A DNA stretch of 7,960 nt, taken from assembly GCA_036508555.1 (NCBI GenBank), contig DATCHD010000031.1, forward strand, positions 1-7,960, given 5' to 3'. A model generated the notes under the pieces. It had not been told where the DNA came from and searched no databases. It saw only the letters and a list, made by a program, of their open reading frames with translations. The translations under genes and the position numbers were made by a program. Positions 1-5,867 of this stretch are shown piece by piece. How positions within the stretch are numbered: position 1 is the stretch's first letter; the number at the start of each line of letters is the position of its first letter. The stretch is from CAINVV01 sp036508555 (GTDB lineage Bacteria; Bacteroidota; Bacteroidia; Bacteroidales; Prolixibacteraceae).

Positions 1-567
1 TATCCGGAAACCCTTAAGAAAGGTGATGAAATCGTGGATTATACCTATAATCTCGTCATCGGAAACAATAGGCTGGCACTCACATCAGCCAAAGAGAAGG
101 CAGAATTTTTTGGGTATGAAGCCCGGATCGTTACTGATAGACTTGAAGGGGACGTTGAAAATGTTTCGGCTGAAATTTTTAATCTGGCTATTCTTATGAA
201 ACAACAAAACCCGCATCAAAACAGCTGTCTCTTATTCGGTGGCGAACCTACCGTGAAAGTCAGGGGACAGGGTCTGGGAGGCAGAAACCAGCACCTGGCG
301 CTGCTGATGGCTAAACTCCTGAAAGATCATCCTGGTATCACCTTTCTTTCTTGTGGAACAGATGGAACTGACGGTCCGACAGATGCCACCGGTGCAGTGT
401 CGGATTCTTTCACCTCTCCTAATGCCCTGGAACATAATTTAAATATTGATTATTACATTGAAAATCACGATTCCAACCATTTTTTCAAGCAAGTGGGAGG
501 ATTGATAATCACCGGACCAACCCAGACGAATGTGATGGATCTTATGGTTGTACTTATTCGGAAATAA
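1..567 (+). CDS. Glycerate 2-kinase (MOFRL family), C-terminal part; 5' end outside window
   Basis: Phosphorylates D-glycerate with ATP, usually to 2-phosphoglycerate, feeding glycolysis from glycerate, glyoxylate or hydroxypyruvate; cytoplasmic. The frame is open from base 1 (first codon tat), so this is the last 188 residues of a protein of about 420-450 residues; the GTG at 34 is internal, not a start. Family hallmarks seen: YNLVIGNNRLAL near the edge, then the MOFRL domain with FGGEPTVKVRGQGLGGRNQ (codons from about base 235), CGTDGTDGPTDATGA (about 355-400) and the terminal TGPTQTNVMDL (about 512-543). The GGE, GGRNQ and GTDGxDGPTDAxGA motifs are intact, so this part looks functional. 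The permease ATG lies 4 bases after the TAA, implying co-transcription and a shared hydroxy-acid pathway. Family assignment is firm; exact product (2- or 3-phosphoglycerate) is inferred. Confidence 0.93.
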   Translation, partial: YPETLKKGDEIVDYTYNLVIGNNRLALTSAKEKAEFFGYEARIVTDRLEGDVENVSAEIFNLAILMKQQNPHQNSCLLFGGEPTVKVRGQGLGGRNQHLALLMAKLLKDHPGITFLSCGTDGTDGPTDATGAVSDSFTSPNALEHNLNIDYYIENHDSNHFFKQVGGLIITGPTQTNVMDLMVVLIRK

Positions 568-571
568 CCTT

Positions 572-2320
572 ATGCACTGGACCCAGGTCATCGATCCCTT
601 TCATAACCTTACCGTATCGGCAATGGTGGCGCTTATACCCATCCTGGTCATCTTCTGGGCCCTGATTATCAAGAAAATGAAAGGGTATCTGGCAAGTCTT
701 CTTGCCTTATTAATAGCCTTGCTGATTGCTGTAATTATCTATGGCATGCCTGTAAAACTAGCCTTGCTGTCTACCGCCAATGGTTCACTTTACGGATTGT
801 TTCCCATTTGCTGGATCATCATTCCTGCAGTATTTCTGTTTAACCTGACCGTCCGAAGCGGTAAATTCGAAGTCATCAAACATTTCATGGCATCCATCAC
901 CTCCGACCGGAGAATCCAGGCGCTGCTGATTGCTTTTTCATTTGGCTCTTTTCTGGAAGGAACCTGTGGCTTCGGCGCCCCGGTCGCTATTACGGCCGCA
1001 ATGCTGGTGGGACTGGGTTTTGATCCTCTTTATGCAGCCGGAATCTGCCTGATAGCCAACACAGCACCTGTGGCGTTCGGTTCTATCGGTATCCCGATAA
1101 CAGTGGCCTCTCAGGTTTCCGGTATCCCGGAAATGGCCATTTCTCAGATGATCGGCAGAACCTTGCCATTACTTTCGGTCATTCTTCCTTTTTATATAGT
1201 TGTTTTTATGTCCGGTTTTAGGAACAGTCTGGCAGTGCTGCCGGCCATCCTCGTGTCTGGATGTTCTTTCGCGCTGCTTCAATGGTCTACCTCCAACTAT
1301 CTTGGTCCTGCCTTGCCCGATATCATTGCTGGGATCGGATCAATTGTTTGCCTGATCATCTGCCTGAAGTTCTGGAAACCTAAATCCGTCTGGCGTTTTC
1401 CAAATGAACCGGGGGCGACTATCAATACCCAAATTAAATATTCTCCAGGTGAGGTATTACAGGCATGGTCTCCATTTATATTATTGACTATCATGGTAAT
1501 AGCATGGGGATTGTCGCCTGTAAAGCAGGTGTTTAATGCGATCGGACAGCTGCAATTCGAAATGCCGGGCCTCCATAATGTGATCAATGATCAGAATGGC
1601 AATTCTTTACCACATCTCTTCAGGTTCAATTATCTTTCGGCCGCCGGAACCTCCATTCTTCTGTCTGCGGTGATCGCTATACCCCTCCTGGGATTGACTT
1701 TTCAAGTAGCCTGGAAAATCTTTTTGGCCACACTCGATCAGCTGAAATTCTCTGTTCTCACGGTGGGGGCAGTGCTGGGATTTGCCTATATCCTGAATGA
1801 TTCAGGAATCACGATCACGCTGGCTTCCGGGCTCGCGAATACTGGTGTATTTTTCCCGTTTTTTGCCCCGGTACTTGGTTGGTTGGGGGTATTTATTACC
1901 GGTTCTGATACTTCCGCCAATGCATTGTTCGGGAAACTTCAATCCGCTACGGCAACTTCAATCGGTATCGATCCGGTTGTGACAGTCGCCGCCAACGCCT
2001 CAGGCGGAGTAGTGGGAAAAATGATTTCGCCGCAATCCATTGCAGTGGCCTCGGCCGCAGGAAACCTGGTGGGCAGGGAGTCCGACTTGTTCAGGTTTAC
2101 CGTCAAACACAGTTTTATCATGCTGATGATGATCTGCCTGGTGGTGCTGGGTCAGGCCTATTTATTTCCCCACATTATTCCTCACTATCAATTAAATGGC
2201 ACAAGGGCAGTTGCAGGAAATCCGGATTTTTTCACCGGTTATATCTACCTGCTGACACTGACCTTCGTGATTATTGCTTTTGCAATTATTATCAGAGTTC
2301 TCAATCGCGACAAATCGTAA
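572..2320 (+). CDS. lctP: LctP-family L-lactate/glycolate (hydroxy-acid) permease
   Basis: Inner-membrane proton symporter of the lactate permease family (LldP/GlcA type), importing lactate, glycolate or a related 2-hydroxy acid. The product is 582 residues, against about 550 for the E. coli members. The ATG at 572 is chosen because it gives the family-typical N-terminus MHWTQVIDPFHNL; a TTG at 548 would overlap the kinase gene. About 12-14 hydrophobic segments are visible across the length. Conserved features: FLEGTCGFGAPVAITAAML at residues 128-145, NTAPVAFGSIGIPI at 163-176, GSDTSANALFGKLQ at 444-457 and the NASGGVVGKMISPQSIAVA region at 475-493. A hydrophilic insertion at about residues 325-355 sits between membrane segments. 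It follows the glycerate kinase by 4 bases, so glycerate or glycolate is as plausible a substrate as lactate. No lactate dehydrogenase genes are in view. Family assignment is very secure, substrate is not. Confidence 0.95.
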   Translation: MHWTQVIDPFHNLTVSAMVALIPILVIFWALIIKKMKGYLASLLALLIALLIAVIIYGMPVKLALLSTANGSLYGLFPICWIIIPAVFLFNLTVRSGKFEVIKHFMASITSDRRIQALLIAFSFGSFLEGTCGFGAPVAITAAMLVGLGFDPLYAAGICLIANTAPVAFGSIGIPITVASQVSGIPEMAISQMIGRTLPLLSVILPFYIVVFMSGFRNSLAVLPAILVSGCSFALLQWSTSNYLGPALPDIIAGIGSIVCLIICLKFWKPKSVWRFPNEPGATINTQIKYSPGEVLQAWSPFILLTIMVIAWGLSPVKQVFNAIGQLQFEMPGLHNVINDQNGNSLPHLFRFNYLSAAGTSILLSAVIAIPLLGLTFQVAWKIFLATLDQLKFSVLTVGAVLGFAYILNDSGITITLASGLANTGVFFPFFAPVLGWLGVFITGSDTSANALFGKLQSATATSIGIDPVVTVAANASGGVVGKMISPQSIAVASAAGNLVGRESDLFRFTVKHSFIMLMMICLVVLGQAYLFPHIIPHYQLNGTRAVAGNPDFFTGYIYLLTLTFVIIAFAIIIRVLNRDKS

Positions 2321-2348
2321 AAAAACACCAGGGCAGTGCCTCCCTTGA

Positions 2349-2513
2349 ATCCCAGCCAGGAAGCAAGTTCGATTTTGGTCAGATAGCTCGCTAATCCCAG
2401 GGGTTGTTGGCTACTCGAAGGCCGCCGATTTTGTCAATGGCCAAGTCCTCTATGTGGATGGCGGAATTTTAGCTAATTTTGTTTACGTAAAAGGCGAAAA
2501 TGATCTTGTATAA
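2349..2513 (+). pseudogene. Degenerate C-terminal remnant of a gluconate 5-dehydrogenase-like SDR
   Basis: A frame open from 2349 (just after a TGA at 2346) to the TAA at 2511-2513 encodes only about 54 residues with no convincing start. Its last part, AADFVNGQVLYVDGGILAN, is the hallmark C-terminus of short-chain dehydrogenases of the gluconate 5-dehydrogenase/KduD group, followed by a short tail. The codons before it (WSDSSLIPGVVGYSK) are only a rough match to the usual segment RWG-P-DL-G-xVVFLAS, so this part is either degraded or contains a deletion scar. The Rossmann fold, GxxxGxG motif and a proper YxxxK site are absent, so it cannot be an active enzyme. It sits 9 bases before the KdgK-Eda chimera; the three activities (SDR, KDG kinase, KDPG aldolase) belong to uronate/gluconate catabolism. 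The remnant identity is clear from sequence; the decay route is inferred. Confidence 0.75.
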
Positions 2514-2522
2514 ACTGTTGAT

Positions 2523-3188
2523 ATGGGAAAAGTAATCACATTCGGTGAAATTATGTTACGTCTGGCTACTCCCGGCTTCGAGCGGTTTGGTCAGTCGGGC
2601 AATCTGAGCGCCACCTTCGGAGGCGGCGAGGCCAATGTAGCCGTCTCTCTGGCCAATTTTGGCATCGAGGTACAATTTATCACCCGTCTGCCGAAGAACG
2701 AAATCGCCGATGCCTGCATCCGCGAGCTGAGGGGATTCAGCGTCGACACGACCGGAATCATCAGAGGTGGCGACAGGATGGGCATCTATTTCCTGGAATC
2801 CGGCGCCGTCAGCCGTGCCGGTAAAGTCATTTACGACCGTTCCGGTTCTTCGATCGCCGAAATAAAATCCGGCATGATCGACTGGGAAAAGCTTTTTCAG
2901 GGCGCTACCTGGTTTCACTGGACGGGTATCACACCTGCCATCTCACAAGGGGCGGCAGATGTCTGCCTGGAGGCGATCAAGGCTGCCAACAGACTGGGAA
3001 TAACGGTCTCGACCGACCTGAATTTCCGGAAAAACCTGGAAGTATGGTTCAAAGCAGGCGTGGCATGTGTCGGTCTGGGTTCACAACTCACACCACCTGA
3101 GGTGATTGCAAAAGGTGATTTTGGATTCATCGAGCAAAAAGTTCGGGAGGCCATTGCCATCGTCAGCGAATTAAAGGCAAAAAATTAA
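2523..3188 (+). CDS. kdgK'-'eda: KdgK-Eda chimera: N-terminal half of KDG kinase fused in frame to C-terminus of KDPG aldolase
   Basis: The ORF is intact (221 codons, ATG at 2523) but joins two families. Residues 1-170 match a PfkB-type 2-keto-3-deoxygluconate kinase: VITFGEIMLRL at 4-14, the glycine-rich FGGGEANVAVSLANFG at 32-47, then WTGITPAIS and the STDLNFRKNL strand at 163-172. Residues about 171-221 match the tail of 2-keto-3-deoxy-6-phosphogluconate aldolase: NLEVWFKAGVACVGLGSQL, then the terminal helix EQKVREAIAIVSELK. Missing are the kinase C-terminal half (ATP site and GAGD catalytic Asp; normal length about 310-345) and the aldolase barrel with its Schiff-base Lys (normal length about 210-225). 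Neither Entner-Doudoroff activity is expected. The junction at codons 170-172 (bases 3030-3038) looks like an in-frame deletion of two neighbouring genes. The methyltransferase gene begins 10 bases later. The two identities are clear; deletion as the cause is inferred, and an assembly collapse is not excluded. Confidence 0.85.
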   Translation: MGKVITFGEIMLRLATPGFERFGQSGNLSATFGGGEANVAVSLANFGIEVQFITRLPKNEIADACIRELRGFSVDTTGIIRGGDRMGIYFLESGAVSRAGKVIYDRSGSSIAEIKSGMIDWEKLFQGATWFHWTGITPAISQGAADVCLEAIKAANRLGITVSTDLNFRKNLEVWFKAGVACVGLGSQLTPPEVIAKGDFGFIEQKVREAIAIVSELKAKN

Positions 3189-3198
3189 GATAAAACTC

Positions 3199-3921
3199 TT
3201 GGCAAAACTATACCTGATTCCTACCACACTCGGCGAAACGGCTTTTGAAAGGGTTCTGCCGGCGGAGATCAATGCAGTCGTCCGGAAGCTTCGTTATTTC
3301 GTAGTGGAGGATCTGCGAACTGCCCGACGGCATCTGAAGAAAATGGTCCCGGAGATCGTAATTGACGATCTGGATTTCATGGAGCTGAATGAACATTCCA
3401 GGCAACTGGGACTCGAAACACTTTTGGATCCTATCAAACAAGGGTTTGACGTAGGCATCCTATCGGAAGCTGGCTGTCCCGGCGTGGCCGATCCTGGTGC
3501 CGACCTGGTGAAAATCGCCCATGAAAAGGGAATCCAGGTAGTGCCGCTTGTCGGTCCATCGTCTATCCTGCTCTCCCTGATGGCTTCCGGCATGAACGGC
3601 CAGAATTTTGCCTTTACCGGATATCTTCCGATCAAGCCAGCCGAGCGGACAGCTGCCATTCGTAACCTGGAAAGAAATTCGGCGAGAGACCAGCAGACAC
3701 AGATTTTCATCGAAACGCCTTACCGGAATAATAACCTGCTCGGTGACTTGTTAGCTGCCTGTCAGCAGCAAACGCGGCTTTGCATTGCAGTAGATCTGAC
3801 CATGGAAAGTGAATTCGTGGTAACCAAGACCATTGCTGACTGGAAAAAATCTGTGCCGGATATCAACAAGCGTCCGGCAATTTTTTTACTTTCGGCCTCC
3901 GGAACAGAACTACAGAGATAA
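3199..3921 (+). CDS. RsmI-like SAM-dependent methyltransferase (tetrapyrrole methylase fold)
   Basis: Predicted cytoplasmic methyltransferase of the TP-methylase (corrin/porphyrin) fold, related to RsmI, which 2'-O-methylates C1402 of 16S rRNA. The product is 240 residues, shorter than E. coli RsmI (286). Seen: LYLIPTTLGE at residues 4-13, VEDLRTARRHLKK at 36-48, the SAM-site loop GILSEAGCPGVADPGA at 86-101 (canonical RsmI has DAGTPGISDPG), PLVGPSSILLSLMASG at 116-131 and FAFTGYLP at 137-144, then IFIETPYRNN at 169-178. The form with EAGCP and long acidic middle resembles a second, shorter RsmI paralogue common in Bacteroidota, so the exact target is uncertain. The start is TTG at 3199: no ATG or GTG lies between the preceding stop and the LYLIP motif, although the frame is open further upstream. 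It probably heads an operon with the following hydrolase gene, 5 bases away. Confidence 0.85.
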   Translation: MAKLYLIPTTLGETAFERVLPAEINAVVRKLRYFVVEDLRTARRHLKKMVPEIVIDDLDFMELNEHSRQLGLETLLDPIKQGFDVGILSEAGCPGVADPGADLVKIAHEKGIQVVPLVGPSSILLSLMASGMNGQNFAFTGYLPIKPAERTAAIRNLERNSARDQQTQIFIETPYRNNNLLGDLLAACQQQTRLCIAVDLTMESEFVVTKTIADWKKSVPDINKRPAIFLLSASGTELQR

Positions 3922-3926
3922 TACGT

Positions 3927-4700
3927 ATGAAAATTACACTCCTGGGTACGGGTACTTCACAGGGAATTCCGGTGATCGCATGCCATTGCAAGGTTTGCCA
4001 GTCGGCGGATACCAGGGATAACCGGTTGCGTTGCTCCATTTTGGTTGAAGAGAAGGGCACCAATCTGGTGGTGGATGCTGGTCCGGATTTCAGGCAGCAG
4101 ATGCTGAAACACAGGGTTACCAATCTTGATGCCGTCCTGCTCACCCACGAACATGCCGATCATATCTTCGGACTGGACGATATCCGCAGCTTTAACTGGG
4201 TCCATAAGTCACCCATGGATATCTATTGTGAGAAAAGGGTCGCCGACAACCTGAAGACCATCTTCAACTATGCTTTTGCCGAAATAAAGTACCCTGGAAC
4301 GCCCCAGATGCACCTGATACCCATTGATGGAACCTCTTTTAGCATCGGCGGAATTGAGGTGACACCCATTCGTCTTTACCATCATAAATTGCCGGTTTAC
4401 GGATTCCGGTTTGGCAAATTTGCCTATCTGACAGATTTCAACAGAATTGAACCGGAGGAATTGGAAAAGTTGAGAGGTCTGGATACATTGGTAATCTGTG
4501 CTTTAAGGAAGGCAACACACATCGCACATTTGAATCTGGAGGAGGCGCTGCTGCTGGTAAACAAAATTTCTCCTGGAATGACCTATTTGACGCACTTGAG
4601 TCATGAAATGGGGCTGCATGCCGAATTAGCTGTAGAGTTGCCGGCGGGGGTGGAACCAGGTTACGACGGATTTGTGTTTGAAGTGAAAAATGAAATGTGA
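3927..4700 (+). CDS. PhnP-like metallo-beta-lactamase-fold hydrolase (probable phosphodiesterase)
   Basis: A 257-residue binuclear-metal hydrolase of the PhnP/RNase Z-like branch (PhnP is 252 residues and opens cyclic ribose phosphates). N-terminal GTGTSQGIP is at residues 7-15. A CxCxxC group at C19, C21 and C24 matches the structural zinc site of PhnP. The catalytic THEHADH motif gives H74, H76, D78 and H79; further ligands fit H152 or H153, D170 (in LTDFN) and H223, with H226 completing the structural site (THLSHE at 222-227). All expected metal ligands appear present, so the enzyme should be active. There are no phn C-P lyase genes nearby, and homologues in this phylum are usually orphans, so the substrate is unknown; a cyclic phosphodiester or nucleotide is possible. 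It starts 5 bases after the methyltransferase stop and ends 3 bases before the next ATG, indicating one transcript. Confidence 0.88.
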   Translation: MKITLLGTGTSQGIPVIACHCKVCQSADTRDNRLRCSILVEEKGTNLVVDAGPDFRQQMLKHRVTNLDAVLLTHEHADHIFGLDDIRSFNWVHKSPMDIYCEKRVADNLKTIFNYAFAEIKYPGTPQMHLIPIDGTSFSIGGIEVTPIRLYHHKLPVYGFRFGKFAYLTDFNRIEPEELEKLRGLDTLVICALRKATHIAHLNLEEALLLVNKISPGMTYLTHLSHEMGLHAELAVELPAGVEPGYDGFVFEVKNEM

Positions 4701-4703
4701 AAA

Positions 4704-5783
4704 ATGAAAAATTGGAGGAGAATAGTGTTTTTTGTGGTGATAGTTTTGGTGAGTGCAATGGTAGGCAACGCCCAGGATGTGCTCAAACTCGATCGCGAAC
4801 AGGCGGGAAGAATGGCCCGACTGGCATTTAAGTGCATTCATACAGAATATGCCAACAACCTGTCGCACTCCATGCAGTCGGACAAGGATGTGGGAACACC
4901 CTCCCAGCTGCATCCCGTTTTCTACGGATGTTACGACTGGCATTCATCTGTCCATGGTCACTGGCTCCTGGTCAAACTCCTCAAGGAATTTCCGGATCTT
5001 CCTGCCAGGGATTCCATTATTAATGCCATCAATCTTTCTCTGACGCCCGAAAATATTGCCGTTGAAGTGGCCTACCTGCAAGCCAAAGACCGTATCAGCT
5101 ATGAAAGGCCCTACGGCTGGAGCTGGCTGTTGAAATTGTCTACTGAACTTTCCTCCTGGGATAATCCATTGGGCGAAAAATGGTTTGGTACCCTGAAACC
5201 CCTGGCAGAACAGGTTGTCAAAAATTACACGACCTACCTACCGGGATTATACTATCCCCTCAGAAGAGGAGTGCATGCCAATACAGCCTTCGGAATTTCC
5301 TTTGCGTTGGATTACGCCAGGGCAATGGGCAACAAGGAATTTGAAAAGCTACTCCTGGAAAGGAGCCGTTTTTACTACCTGAAAGATAAGAATATTCCGG
5401 CCGCTTGGGAGCCTGAAGGAGACGATTTCTTCTCGCCGGCACTCATTGAGGCAGATTTGATGCGCAGGGTATTAGGCAAGGAAGAGTTCGGGAAATGGTT
5501 CAAAGATTTCCTGCCCGCAATACCAGCGTCGCTGCAACATCCGGCGGTAGTTGCGAACAGGGCAGATCCGACAGGTGTGCACCTCGACGGACTCAACCTC
5601 AGCCGCGCCTGGTGCATGTTTGAGGTGGCAAAAGCGCTCCCCGCTGGAAGCGCGATGGCAATAGCGTTGAAAAAAACTGGTGATGAACATGCGAAGGATG
5701 CCCTTCCGCATGTCATCTCGGAAAATTATTTGGGTACACACTGGTTGGCAACTTTTGCCATTTACATGTATTTTGCAAGATAG
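4704..5783 (+). CDS. Secreted DUF2891 family protein
   Basis: A 359-residue protein of the DUF2891 family, whose biochemical role is not established. The N-terminus is a classic Sec signal peptide: MKNWRR charge cluster, hydrophobic core at residues 7-20, and a GNA-QD cleavage site after about A23, so it is exported to the periplasm or beyond. The mature part is mostly alpha-helical and carries the family signature HPVFYGCYDWHSSVHGHW at residues 70-87, rich in His, Trp and Cys, then RPYGWSWLLKL at 135-145, RRGVHANTAFG at 187-197, the acidic AWEPEGDDFFSPAL at 234-247, GVHLDGLNLSRAWC at 291-304 and NYLGTHWLATFA at 341-352. Recurrent aromatic and His/Asp motifs in a helical protein resemble alpha/alpha-barrel glycan-active enzymes, but that is only inference. 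No lipobox Cys follows the signal. The ATG at 4704 is 3 bases after the preceding stop. Confidence 0.85.
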   Translation: MKNWRRIVFFVVIVLVSAMVGNAQDVLKLDREQAGRMARLAFKCIHTEYANNLSHSMQSDKDVGTPSQLHPVFYGCYDWHSSVHGHWLLVKLLKEFPDLPARDSIINAINLSLTPENIAVEVAYLQAKDRISYERPYGWSWLLKLSTELSSWDNPLGEKWFGTLKPLAEQVVKNYTTYLPGLYYPLRRGVHANTAFGISFALDYARAMGNKEFEKLLLERSRFYYLKDKNIPAAWEPEGDDFFSPALIEADLMRRVLGKEEFGKWFKDFLPAIPASLQHPAVVANRADPTGVHLDGLNLSRAWCMFEVAKALPAGSAMAIALKKTGDEHAKDALPHVISENYLGTHWLATFAIYMYFAR

Positions 5784-5813
5784 GATGCCATAAAATGTAC
5801 TTTCCGCGGTAGC

Positions 5814-5821
5814 TATCTTTG
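5814..5821 (+). promoter_or_regulatory. Candidate Bacteroidota-type -7 element for asnA
   Basis: TATCTTTG matches the TAnnTTTG consensus of the primary sigma factor in Bacteroidota, 46 bases before the asnA ATG, in the 84-base gap after the DUF2891 gene. A good -33 TTG is not present at the usual 19-21 base spacing, which lowers confidence. A similar but poorer TATCTTTT lies at 5825-5832. Confidence 0.45.
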
Positions 5822-5867
5822 CCATATCTTTTATAGTTCGTATCATTGCAAAAAACAATATTTAAAC

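Noticed and set aside
34..36. GTG at 34 as the glycerate kinase start
   Set aside because: The frame is open to base 1 and the protein is far too short for the family; the true start is off the window.
548..571. TTG at 548 as the permease start, adding 8 residues
   Set aside because: It would overlap the glycerate kinase end; the ATG at 572 gives the family-typical MHWTQV start.
2324..2345. Possible terminator hairpin after the permease gene
   Set aside because: Only 4-bp pairings (aggg/ccct or ggca/tgcc) and no T run follow.
2474..2481. TAATTTTG as a promoter -7 element for the KdgK-Eda chimera
   Set aside because: It matches TAnnTTTG but lies within the SDR remnant coding tail and has no -33 partner; likely coincidence.
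2556..2918. 120-codon antisense ORF opposite kdgK
   Set aside because: Shadow of a GC-rich coding frame; the + strand protein has clear PfkB motifs.
3294..3710. 138-codon antisense ORF opposite the methyltransferase
   Set aside because: Ser/Arg-rich low-quality composition typical of an antisense shadow; the sense gene is clear.
4626..4943. 105-codon antisense ORF across the hydrolase/DUF2891 junction
   Set aside because: No recognisable motif, and it crosses two well-supported sense genes.
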